Below the pieces are notes generated by a model. The model had not been told where the DNA came from. It did not search any database and worked only from the letters and a program-made list of their open reading frames with translations. Made by a program: the position numbers and the translations under genes. A DNA stretch of 56,866 bases, from NCBI GenBank assembly GCA_035510355.1, contig DATKHF010000003.1, positions 1-56,866 on the forward strand, read 5' to 3'. The DNA is from DATKHF01 sp035510355 (lineage in GTDB: Bacteria; Patescibacteriota; Saccharimonadia; Saccharimonadales; UBA4665). Shown piece by piece: positions 1 through 7,761 of this stretch. Each line of letters opens with the position of its first letter. Within the stretch, counting starts at the first letter, position 1.

Positions 1-1
1 G

Positions 2-226
2 GCTCCCACGGTGGATGCCTGGCATGTCGAAAAGACCAAGGGCGTCTATGTTATAACTGGCAAGAAAATTGAACGTTTTGCGGCTCGCACTGACTTTGAT
101 AGTGAACCGGGCATTCGTCGCCTCCGTGACATTATGAAAAAAATGGGCATTATGCATGAACTGACTCGTCAAGGAGCAAAGACCGGTGATCGGCTAACTA
201 TTGCCGAAGACCAGCTCGAGTATTAG
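2..226 (+). CDS. obgE: Obg/CgtA GTPase, C-terminal OCT domain (5' truncated by window)
   Basis: Only the last ~74 codons lie in the window; the frame is open from base 2. The peptide has the OCT-domain pattern at the end of Obg GTPases: a Y-V-I-T-G strand, KIERFA, RTDF, a helix with RRLRDIMKKMG, and a closing GAKTGD turn. Obg is a ribosome-associated GTPase needed for 50S maturation and growth control. The G domain and glycine-rich N-terminus are upstream of the window, so activity cannot be judged here. The internal GTG at 11 is a codon within the gene, not a start. Confidence 0.85.
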   Translation, partial: APTVDAWHVEKTKGVYVITGKKIERFAARTDFDSEPGIRRLRDIMKKMGIMHELTRQGAKTGDRLTIAEDQLEY

Positions 227-276
227 TCCACTGTGCCATCCAGGTAGCAGCGTTTGAGGCGTGTTAGACTGATAGG

Positions 277-1725
277 ATGGCTGAGAGTTTTTTCTTTTAC
301 GATCTGGAAACGAGCGGGTTTAATCCGCGTGCGGCGCGGATTATGCAATTTGCTGGTCAACGAACTTCCCTTGACCTGGTGCCAATGGGAGAACCGGTCA
401 ACATACTTATAAAAATGGCTGAGGATGTATTACCCGACCCTCAGGCAATACTCGTTACTGGTATTACGCCACAAAAGACTCTCAAAGAAGGCATAACTGA
501 AGCTGATTTTCTAAAGATTTTTACAGAGAAGGTAGCTACACCTGATACTATTTTCGTCGGCTTCAACACTGTTCGTTTTGATGATGAATTTGTTCGTTTT
601 CTTCACTATCGGAACTTCTATGATCCATACGAATGGCAGTGGCAAGATGGTCGGAGTCGCTGGGACTTGCTTGATCTAGTGCGAATGACACGTGCTCTCA
701 GACCAGATGGCATCAAGTGGCCGGTTGATACTGAAGGTCGACCGACCAATCGTTTGGAACTATTGGCGGCCGAGAACAAGCTTGATCACACTAGTGCTCA
801 CGATGCGCTCAGTGATGTTCAAGCAACAATTGCGGTGGCCAAACTTATTTACGATAAACAACCGAAGCTTTTTACTTTCCTTTTAAAGCTCCGTGATAAA
901 AACCAAATTGCGAAATTTGTTCAAGGAACTGATCCTTTTATCTATACTAGCGGTAAGTATCCAAGTGAATTTGAGAAAACTACAATCGTTAGCAAACTTG
1001 TTGATCATCCAGAGCGCCCGGCTGTACTGGTCTACGACTTGCGGCACGATCCTACGCCTTTCGCTGAACTGAGCGCCAAAGGCTTAGCCGAGGCCTGGAG
1101 ATTTAAGCCTGGTAATGATAAACCGCGTTTGCCAATTAAAACCCTGCAGTTTAACCGTTGCCCAGCAGTAGCGCCATTAAGTACCTTAGATGATGCCAGC
1201 CAGAAACGACTGCGCGTGGATATTGAGACTATAAAAAGCAACCAGGCAAAACTGGCTGAGATTAAAAACTGGCCGGCTCGTGTGCTTGAAGCTCTCAAGT
1301 TATTAGATACAGCTCAAACCAAACGATATGCTAAGCACGCCCCAGACGTTGATGGTCAGCTATATAATGGATTTTTTGATTCTGCCGATAAACGCACGAT
1401 GGCCACAGTACGTCAGTCGACCCCATCAGCGCTCACTAAACTCATGCCCCAGTTCAAAGACGATCGCCTCATTACGCTTTGGCCACTGTATCAGGCGCGT
1501 AATTTCCCTGAGACGTTATCTGCTGATGAGCGAAATAGCTGGGAACAACACCGCGCTGAAAAACTACTCACTGGTGATGAAAACAGTCGTTTTGCTATAT
1601 TCGAAGACCAGATTCAAGATCTTGCTGTCAGTGGCACGCTCAATGATCATCAAGAAAAAATACTTGAGGCCCTTCAAAGTTATGGTAAAACTATTAGACC
1701 TGTAACCGACGATGCGTTGCAATAA
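277..1725 (+). CDS. sbcB: Exonuclease I (3'-5' ssDNA exonuclease)
   Basis: 482 aa, close to E. coli exonuclease I (475 aa). The DEDDh catalytic core is visible: D9-L-E11 in FYDLETSG (motif I), NTVRFDDE around 97-104 with D102/D103 (motif II), and H175-x4-D180 in HDALSD (motif III). The C-terminal ~270 residues match the SH3-like and helical extension of ExoI, which shapes the single-strand channel. Degrades ssDNA 3' to 5' in mismatch repair and recombination. It follows obgE by 50 nt on the same strand. The ATG at 277 gives the full DEDDh domain. Confidence 0.9.
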   Translation: MAESFFFYDLETSGFNPRAARIMQFAGQRTSLDLVPMGEPVNILIKMAEDVLPDPQAILVTGITPQKTLKEGITEADFLKIFTEKVATPDTIFVGFNTVRFDDEFVRFLHYRNFYDPYEWQWQDGRSRWDLLDLVRMTRALRPDGIKWPVDTEGRPTNRLELLAAENKLDHTSAHDALSDVQATIAVAKLIYDKQPKLFTFLLKLRDKNQIAKFVQGTDPFIYTSGKYPSEFEKTTIVSKLVDHPERPAVLVYDLRHDPTPFAELSAKGLAEAWRFKPGNDKPRLPIKTLQFNRCPAVAPLSTLDDASQKRLRVDIETIKSNQAKLAEIKNWPARVLEALKLLDTAQTKRYAKHAPDVDGQLYNGFFDSADKRTMATVRQSTPSALTKLMPQFKDDRLITLWPLYQARNFPETLSADERNSWEQHRAEKLLTGDENSRFAIFEDQIQDLAVSGTLNDHQEKILEALQSYGKTIRPVTDDALQ

Positions 1726-1885
1726 AAAGAGTTGTCGTAATGAGCCAATTGCGAATTAATCGGATTCGACGTAATAACCACATGCAACCAAATAAAGCTG
1801 CCGCGCTCACACTTACGAGCCAGATTAAAAATGTAATTTGAATGCTTGTGCCGGGTAATAGACCCAGGACAATAAGATTTTGCAT
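1694..1885 (-). CDS. Putative 63-aa small membrane protein
   Basis: Not recognised as a named family. The ATG at 1885 is preceded by GGGAG at a 7-nt spacing, and a good promoter (TTGACT-16 nt-TATAAT) lies just upstream on the minus strand. The peptide has one strongly hydrophobic stretch (about residues 11-33), then a basic RR/R-rich segment and another hydrophobic stretch, as expected for a small inner-membrane protein. Its 3' end overlaps the sbcB 3' end antisense by 32 nt. An in-frame ATG at 1909 is possible for a leaderless transcript. Promoter plus RBS plus composition argue against a chance ORF, but homology is unknown. Confidence 0.5.
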   Translation of the reverse strand: MQNLIVLGLLPGTSIQITFLIWLVSVSAAALFGCMWLLRRIRLIRNWLITTTLFIATHRRLQV

Positions 1886-1914
1886 ATCGCGCTCCCACGC
1901 TAATTCCATATGGA

Positions 1915-1942
1915 ATTATACATCGAATTGCAAATTAGTCAA
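1915..1942 (-). promoter_or_regulatory. Sigma70-type promoter for the small membrane protein
   Basis: On the minus strand, -35 TTGACT (1942-1937) and -10 TATAAT (1920-1915) are separated by 16 nt. Predicted transcription start is near 1908, giving a leader of about 23 nt that carries GGGAG before the ATG at 1885. Confidence 0.6.
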
Positions 1943-1958
1943 CTAAATTGTATTAAGC

Positions 1959-2786
1959 TTATGTTTTAGCTGGGGCGTAGGTGCCAAGGATGTCTACGTG
2001 GCAACCTTGTTGCTTCATTTCTTTCATTGCCTCGCCGAGTGGCTTGTCTGCAAGGCCGACACCTATATCAATATAAAACAGATAGTGCCAGGCTCGACCA
2101 GTAATCGGCCGAGACTGTAGCATGGTAAGGTTTATGTTGCGGCTTGCAAACGCTTGGAGCGCATGCTGAAGAGATCCTGGCAAGGTATCGCTCGCCATGG
2201 TAATAACAATTGAAGTTTTTGAAGCGTCAGGGACTATTTTTTTGTCACGTCTGAGTACTACGAAACGGGTATAATTTTGGCGATGGGTCTCGATATTACG
2301 GGCTAAAACCTGTAGACCATACATCTCGCTAGCTTGCTTACTTGCAATTGCTGCTGCGGCACGATCACCACGCTGCTGAATGAGCTGAACGCTGCCGGCG
2401 GTGTCGTACTCTTCGAAGCGAGCCGCGTGCGGCAATCGTGTATCCAGGTAATCCTCGCACTGGGCGAGTGCCTGTGCTTGAGAATGGACTTCTTTAACAT
2501 CACGTAATGTAGTACCCGGTAGGCCCAGTAAGCAGTGTTGAATGTGGAGGTATACTTCGCCTTCAATCCAGGTCTTATGCTGTAGCAGCAAATCATAGAC
2601 TTCGTTAATTGAGCCATACAAAGAGTTCTCAATTGCCATAACAGCACGGTCGGCTTTACCGGCGGCTAGCGCCGTAAATGTGGCTTTAAAATTTTTGCAG
2701 CACAGCAGCTCCATATCCTTGCCGAAGAACTTTTCAGCGGCTTGACTATGGTACGATGCTGGCTCTCCCTGGATAGCTACTTTCAT
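1959..2786 (-). CDS. pheA: Prephenate dehydratase with ACT domain
   Basis: 275 aa, the usual length of a monofunctional prephenate dehydratase, which converts prephenate to phenylpyruvate in phenylalanine synthesis. Visible: the N-terminal GEPASYHSQAA motif, AIENSLYGSI (52-60), the catalytic T173-R174-F175 triad in NYTRFVVL, and an ACT regulatory domain from about residue 192. The ACT effector motifs are altered: GALxxAL reads GSLQHAL (204-210) and ESRP reads QSRP (224-227), so phenylalanine feedback may be changed. No chorismate mutase, shikimate or aminotransferase partner is adjacent. It is transcribed alone. Confidence 0.92.
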   Translation of the reverse strand: MKVAIQGEPASYHSQAAEKFFGKDMELLCCKNFKATFTALAAGKADRAVMAIENSLYGSINEVYDLLLQHKTWIEGEVYLHIQHCLLGLPGTTLRDVKEVHSQAQALAQCEDYLDTRLPHAARFEEYDTAGSVQLIQQRGDRAAAAIASKQASEMYGLQVLARNIETHRQNYTRFVVLRRDKKIVPDASKTSIVITMASDTLPGSLQHALQAFASRNINLTMLQSRPITGRAWHYLFYIDIGVGLADKPLGEAMKEMKQQGCHVDILGTYAPAKT

Positions 2787-3074
2787 ACGTGGGGTACTAA
2801 CACTTTTATCCTTAACAGATTAATAGTAGCACGACTAAACTATAGCTGTATTCTAAAAAACAAAAAAGGATCTCAAAGAATTCTATAACAACCTCTGTGT
2901 GCAGCGAGCAGATAGCTATCATAGAAGAGGCGCATTAGTAACAAGTGTCTTGGATGACATTAGAAGTGGTCGCGCGTGCACATACCAGCCTGCAGAAGAA
3001 GCAGCCTAAAACATAGTAAGGTAGAGCACGCGGACTAGAATTATAGGTGTTTTTAGCGTATACTAGTGCAACTT
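2787..3074. other. Intergenic region between pheA and uvrA, with a start-less open frame
   Basis: 288 nt between divergently transcribed genes. A +-strand frame is open from 2857 to a TAA at 3007-3009 (50 codons) with protein-like composition, but it has no ATG; the only plausible start is GTG 2899, with no RBS. It may be a degraded gene end or chance. A -10 TATACT (3059-3064) lies just before uvrA. A tRNA D-arm-like string near 3020 does not extend to a tRNA. Confidence 0.35.
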
Positions 3075-5885
3075 ATGGCGGACAATATTGTAGTAAAAGG
3101 GGCTCGGGAGCACAACCTCAAGGACGTTGACGTAACTATCCCGCGCGAAAAGCTCGTAGTTATCACTGGGCTCAGTGGTTCTGGCAAATCAAGTCTAGCC
3201 TTTGACACAATTTATGCCGAAGGTCAGCGCCGTTATGTTGAATCGCTTAGCTCGTATGCTCGTCAGTTCTTAGGGCTTATGGAGAAACCAGACGTTGATC
3301 AAATTGATGGTCTCAGTCCAGCCATCTCCATCGACCAAAAATCAACCAGCCGCAACCCAAGGAGTACCGTAGCAACGGTTACTGAAATTTATGACTATCT
3401 GCGCTTGCTGTTTGCGCGCGTTGGAGTGCCGCATTGTCCAGTGTGCGGTAAGCCCGTTGCCCAACAAACAACCCAGAATATTATTGACCAAGTTAGTAAT
3501 ATGCCAGACAAGACACGGCTCATGATCTTGGCACCGGTAGTCATTGATAAAAAAGGAGCGTTCGAACATATCCCCGAACAGTATCAGCGCGCCGGTTTTG
3601 CTCGGGTGCGTGTTGATGGAGTTGTCTACGCGCTCGATGAGTTTCCGGTACTTGATAAAAAGTTCAAGCACACCATTGAGATTATTGTTGATCGTCTAGT
3701 CAATGATGAAGAAAGTCGCTCACGCCTTAGTCAGTCAATCGAACAAGGTTTGGAAGTAGCGGAAGGGAAGCTCTGGGTCGTTAATGCTGATACCAATGAG
3801 GAATCGGAATATAGTTTGATGTATGCCTGCACGGATCATCCAGAAGTTGCAATTCCTGAAATGGAGCCACGCAATTTTAGTTTTAACTCTCCGCATGGAG
3901 CTTGCCCAGTGTGTACGGGCCTTGGCTCTCGGCTGGAAGTTGATCCTGAGCTAGTTATCCCAAATGGTCGCCTGACCATCGCTGAAGGAGCCATTCGACC
4001 ATATAACCGCATTAACGTTGATAATTGGTACATGAAGAAACTACAGGCCGTGGCCGAGAAATATGGTTTTAGTTTGCATGTACCGACGAGCGAACTGAAG
4101 CGCGAAGATCTGGAGCGAATTATGTATGGCACAGGTAAGGAGACGTACCGGATTGGACTTGGGCTTGGCCGATCGTTTGAAACGACCTACGAGGGTGTTG
4201 TGCCGAACCTTGAACGGCGCCATAAGGAAACTGATAGTGATTTTGTACGCCGAGATATTGAGAGATTTATGCAGGAAAAACCGTGCTACGCCTGCAAAGG
4301 CTTACGATTAAAGCCGGAAGTTCTAGCGGTTACGCTGGCTAACCGGTCGATTATGGAGATTTGTAATCTATCAATTGATGATGCTACAGATTTTTTCACC
4401 TCACTTAAGCTGAGTGATAAAGACATGCAGATTGCCAAGTTAATCTTAAAAGAGATTTGCGCTCGCCTCACCTTCCTTCAGGACGTTGGTTTAAACTATC
4501 TAACACTGCTCCGTAGTGCTACAACGCTGAGTGGCGGGGAGGCGCAGCGCATTCGCTTGGCTACCCAAATTGGTTCAGGGCTCATGGGCGTCCTGTATGT
4601 TCTTGATGAACCAAGTATTGGCTTGCACCAACGCGATAATGCTCGACTGATCGGAACCCTGAAACATCTTCGGGAGCTTGGTAACACGGTGATTGTCGTC
4701 GAGCATGACGAAGAAACTATCCGAACAGCTGATTATCTTCTCGACATTGGCCCAGGCGCCGGAATTCATGGCGGCTATGTCGTGGCAGCTGGTACACCGA
4801 CTGAAGTTATGAAGGCCAAAGACAGTATCACCGCTCAGTATCTTTCAGGCACGTTACAGATTGCCGTACCAAAGCATCGTCGCCTGGGCAATGGCAAAGC
4901 TCTCGTTATTAAAGGGGCCCGCGAAAACAACCTTCAGAACATCGATGTGTCTATCCCGCTCGGTAAAATGGTAGTCGTTAGCGGTGTTAGTGGTTCTGGC
5001 AAATCTAGCTTGATTAACGATATCGTGGCCAAAGAACTACTCGCCCGGCTCCATCGCGCTAATACGGTGCCAGGCAAGCATGATGATATTGAAGGCATCA
5101 ACGAACTCGATAAAGCAATTATTATTGACCAATCACCGATTGGCCGTACACCGCGCAGTAACCCCGCAACCTACACTGGTTTGTTTACGCCAATCCGCGA
5201 ACTATTCGCTGGTGTGCCGGAGGCCAAACTTCGTGGATATTCACCAGGTCGCTTTAGCTTCAACGTGAAAGGCGGTCGCTGCGAAAATTGCCATGGCGAC
5301 GGCATTATTCAAATAGAAATGCATTTTTTACCGGATGTGTATGTGCCATGTGAAGTTTGTCATGGTAAACGTTATAACCGAGAGGCACTTGAAATTCGCT
5401 ACAAAGGTAAGTCAATCAGTGATGTGCTGGAAATGACCTGCGAACAGGCTACCGAATTTTTTAGTAATATTCCATCCATAGCTCGTAAGTTGCAGACGAT
5501 GGTTGACGTTGGCCTCGGCTATATTCACCTCGGTCAACCAGCCACACAACTCAGCGGTGGTGAAGCTCAGCGAGTTAAACTTGCGAGCGAGCTCAGTCGT
5601 CGACCGACCGGCCGTACGCTCTACATTTTGGACGAACCGACAACTGGCTTACACATGGCTGATGTTGATAAGCTGCTGCATGTACTACATGCGCTGGTTG
5701 AAGCCGGTAACAGCATGATTGTCATTGAGCACAATCTAGACGTTATCAAAAATGCTGACTGGTTGATTGATATGGGCCCAGAGGGCGGTGCTGCTGGTGG
5801 TAAAATTGTTGCCATTGGTACTCCAGAGCAAGTTGCCAAGAACAAAGACTCCTACACTGGTAAGTACTTGCAAAAAATGCTATAA
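3075..5885 (+). CDS. uvrA: UvrABC excinuclease subunit A
   Basis: 936 aa from ATG 3075; an upstream in-frame GTG at 3066 would add three residues, but TATACT at 3059-3064 favours the ATG. UvrA is the dimeric damage-sensing ATPase of nucleotide excision repair. Two ABC modules are seen: Walker A GLSGSGKSS near residue 32 and GVSGSGKSS near 637, each with an LSGGEAQR signature and a LDEP Walker B. The C-terminal zinc module has paired CxxC (CENC, CEVC). In the middle zinc element the first pair reads CTDH rather than CxxC, a C-x2-H variant. uvrC lies 5.5 kb downstream rather than adjacent. Confidence 0.96.
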   Translation: MADNIVVKGAREHNLKDVDVTIPREKLVVITGLSGSGKSSLAFDTIYAEGQRRYVESLSSYARQFLGLMEKPDVDQIDGLSPAISIDQKSTSRNPRSTVATVTEIYDYLRLLFARVGVPHCPVCGKPVAQQTTQNIIDQVSNMPDKTRLMILAPVVIDKKGAFEHIPEQYQRAGFARVRVDGVVYALDEFPVLDKKFKHTIEIIVDRLVNDEESRSRLSQSIEQGLEVAEGKLWVVNADTNEESEYSLMYACTDHPEVAIPEMEPRNFSFNSPHGACPVCTGLGSRLEVDPELVIPNGRLTIAEGAIRPYNRINVDNWYMKKLQAVAEKYGFSLHVPTSELKREDLERIMYGTGKETYRIGLGLGRSFETTYEGVVPNLERRHKETDSDFVRRDIERFMQEKPCYACKGLRLKPEVLAVTLANRSIMEICNLSIDDATDFFTSLKLSDKDMQIAKLILKEICARLTFLQDVGLNYLTLLRSATTLSGGEAQRIRLATQIGSGLMGVLYVLDEPSIGLHQRDNARLIGTLKHLRELGNTVIVVEHDEETIRTADYLLDIGPGAGIHGGYVVAAGTPTEVMKAKDSITAQYLSGTLQIAVPKHRRLGNGKALVIKGARENNLQNIDVSIPLGKMVVVSGVSGSGKSSLINDIVAKELLARLHRANTVPGKHDDIEGINELDKAIIIDQSPIGRTPRSNPATYTGLFTPIRELFAGVPEAKLRGYSPGRFSFNVKGGRCENCHGDGIIQIEMHFLPDVYVPCEVCHGKRYNREALEIRYKGKSISDVLEMTCEQATEFFSNIPSIARKLQTMVDVGLGYIHLGQPATQLSGGEAQRVKLASELSRRPTGRTLYILDEPTTGLHMADVDKLLHVLHALVEAGNSMIVIEHNLDVIKNADWLIDMGPEGGAAGGKIVAIGTPEQVAKNKDSYTGKYLQKML

Positions 5886-5886
5886 T
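5878..5886 (+). promoter_or_regulatory. Extended -10 promoter embedded in the uvrA stop codon
   Basis: TGCTATAAT: an extended -10 (TGn TATAAT) whose TAA is the uvrA stop codon (5883-5885). It stands 9 nt before the ATG at 5896, so the downstream gene would have almost no leader. Confidence 0.5.
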
Positions 5887-5895
5887 AGTAAAAAT

Positions 5896-6297
5896 ATGGA
5901 AATACTAATCCTAGAAGATTGGCAAGCGCGCCAGAGGGAGCTTGCCCAAAAAGCAGAAATACAATTAAAACAAGCTACAGAACGACTTCACCAAGCTGTC
6001 AGTTTAGGTGATGAAGAAGAGATGGCTCACCATAGGGACATTTACATGATCATGACTGGTGTGCTTGGTCGCCGCACGCAAGCTTCTGGTAAGGAACGGG
6101 CTGAACAATGGCGTGATTATGCGGTGGACAGATACGAACAAGTTACTGGTGCAGTTCTCGAAGAAGCTACTAAACCATTAAGCTGGTGGAGACGGCAGGA
6201 ACGTCAAATTGGTGGTATACGATTTACTGAGATCGATGCAGGAGACATTTCAGACATAGCCCTGACAGACATGCTGTCAAGTCTAGAAGAAAGCTAA
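5896..6297 (+). CDS. Hypothetical protein, helical, 133 aa
   Basis: Not recognised. Start chosen at ATG 5896 because an extended -10 box ends 9 nt before it; the longer open frame upstream lies inside uvrA. The first ~60 residues look like an amphipathic helix or short coiled coil (REL..KAEIQLKQATERLHQA), rich in Q, E, K and R. A tryptophan/arginine cluster, LSWWRRQERQIGG, sits near residues 96-108, and the tail is acidic. No signal peptide or membrane segment, so it is probably cytoplasmic. There is no clear RBS, consistent with leaderless translation. Confidence 0.6.
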   Translation: MEILILEDWQARQRELAQKAEIQLKQATERLHQAVSLGDEEEMAHHRDIYMIMTGVLGRRTQASGKERAEQWRDYAVDRYEQVTGAVLEEATKPLSWWRRQERQIGGIRFTEIDAGDISDIALTDMLSSLEES

Positions 6298-6312
6298 AGT
6301 ATAACGCAGGCG

Positions 6313-6927
6313 TTACTTACTAGCTTTTTTAGATGATCGTTTTTCGAGTAAAGCTTTAATTATGTGATACACCATCGGGCCAAAGCTAAAGATAATAGCC
6401 AGGCCGACCACTGGCAAAATATACTGATCAATATTCGGAATTTTACTGCCAAACCAAAAACCCAGCATCGTAACAATAACTGCCCAGGCCGTATCGCCGA
6501 TTGCATCAAATAGCACAAATTGAGCTCGTGGCATCTTACCGACGCCAGCCACGATGGGCGTGAATGTACGGATGACTGGTACAAAATGAGCTAGTAACAT
6601 CGTTTTATTACCGTAGCGTTCAAAGAACTTCTGCGACCGTTCGATATACTCGTGCCGGAACAGCAGCCCGTCTTTTTTACGAAATAGCCGTGGCCCAGTT
6701 GTTTTACCAATTTGGTAGCCAACGTTATCACCGGCAATAGCCGCAATCGCTACTACAAGTAAGAGGCCGGCTAGTGGTAATTTACCCTGAGCTGCAAATA
6801 CCCCAGCACTAAGCAGCAATGTGTCGCCCGGGAAGAAGAAGCCTAGCAACATGCCACTTTCGGCAAAGATAATAAGTGCAATAAATAACAAACCGCCGCT
6901 TTGGATAAGTTCGGTTGGATTAAGCAT
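6313..6927 (-). CDS. DedA family membrane protein
   Basis: 204 aa from ATG 6927; the frame extends to 6990, but that would overlap the promoter of the divergent bL25 gene. DedA/SNARE-associated (VTT) proteins are multi-spanning inner-membrane proteins linked to membrane homeostasis; some bacterial members move undecaprenyl phosphate or phospholipids across the membrane. Visible: LLGFFFPGDTLLL (re-entrant loop with the family's acidic residue), GDNVGYQIG, and a conserved R-x-F-T-P-I-V-A-G motif with nearby arginine, then C-terminal helices and a lysine-rich tail. The exact substrate cannot be inferred. Confidence 0.88.
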   Translation of the reverse strand: MLNPTELIQSGGLLFIALIIFAESGMLLGFFFPGDTLLLSAGVFAAQGKLPLAGLLLVVAIAAIAGDNVGYQIGKTTGPRLFRKKDGLLFRHEYIERSQKFFERYGNKTMLLAHFVPVIRTFTPIVAGVGKMPRAQFVLFDAIGDTAWAVIVTMLGFWFGSKIPNIDQYILPVVGLAIIFSFGPMVYHIIKALLEKRSSKKASK

Positions 6928-7008
6928 GTGCTCATAGCGTACCTTTTTTGCTACAGACCGTCTACGATTTTTTTGATATACTGTGTCCAAGCGACAATAA
7001 GGAGAAGC

Positions 7009-7737
7009 ATGGCAGAAGACATTAGCTTAAAGCTCGATGAGCGGACCGTAGTAGGCAAGCAAGTCAGACAATTACGTCGAGACGGTTTAGTGCCAGCCGT
7101 AATTCACGACCACGGAAAACCATCAATACACGTGATGGGTAACTACATAGATGTCTATAAAGCCTATCGTCAGGCTGGTCGACACCACATGATCAACCTA
7201 AGCGTTGGCAATAAGACCTACTCAGCAATTATAAAAAATGTTGAATTCGAACCACGCAAACACCAGATAAGTCATATAGTGTTTGGCTCGATTAAGGCTG
7301 ACGAAAAAGTTACAGCTGAAATCCCGGTTAAATTAACTGAAGATATCCCTGCCGAGAAAGCCAGCTTAATTGTTATTCATCAACTTGAGCTAATAGAGGT
7401 TGAAGCTTTACCGAAGGATTTGCCGAACGAATTCATCGTGGATGCCACGAAGCTTGCTGAAGTTGGCGATAAGTTAACCGTTGCCGATATTATAGTGCCA
7501 GCTGGGGTTACCATTATTACCGGTCCTGAGCATGCTGTAGCAACGGTCTTTGAACCAAGTGCCGTAGCTGCCGCTAATGATGCGGTTGGTGGCGACGCTG
7601 AACCTGAGGATGCTGAAGACGTTGAGGCAGAGCATGAAAGCGGAACTGAGGACGAAACGCAAGCCGAGGAACTTCGACCTGGTGGTAAAAAAGAATTTGA
7701 AGATAAAGAGCAGAGCAAGAATCCTGAAAAGAAATAA
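7009..7737 (+). CDS. rplY: 50S ribosomal protein bL25 (CTC/TL5 type) with acidic tail
   Basis: 242 aa from ATG 7009, preceded by GGAG at 4-nt spacing and by TATACT at 6977-6982; the open frame upstream to 6901 is not needed. bL25 binds 5S rRNA. The N-terminal L25 barrel (GKQVRQLRRDGLVPAVIH, about 12-35) is followed by the TL5/CTC beta domain (to about residue 180; PAGVTIITGPEHAVATV). The last ~55 residues are a highly acidic, low-complexity tail (EPEDAEDVEAEHES...) ending in lysines, similar to tails on S16 and the KH protein in this window. Confidence 0.93.
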   Translation: MAEDISLKLDERTVVGKQVRQLRRDGLVPAVIHDHGKPSIHVMGNYIDVYKAYRQAGRHHMINLSVGNKTYSAIIKNVEFEPRKHQISHIVFGSIKADEKVTAEIPVKLTEDIPAEKASLIVIHQLELIEVEALPKDLPNEFIVDATKLAEVGDKLTVADIIVPAGVTIITGPEHAVATVFEPSAVAAANDAVGGDAEPEDAEDVEAEHESGTEDETQAEELRPGGKKEFEDKEQSKNPEKK

Positions 7738-7761
7738 ATTCTCAGTGAATCCGCTAAGTCT

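Noticed and set aside
1032..1298. Antisense open frame within sbcB (and many similar shadows elsewhere)
   Set aside because: Runs antisense to a clearly coding gene, no promoter or RBS, and composition mirrors the true gene.
3011..3040. tRNA-like D-arm string (GGTAGAGCAC)
   Set aside because: No matching acceptor, anticodon or T arm around it.
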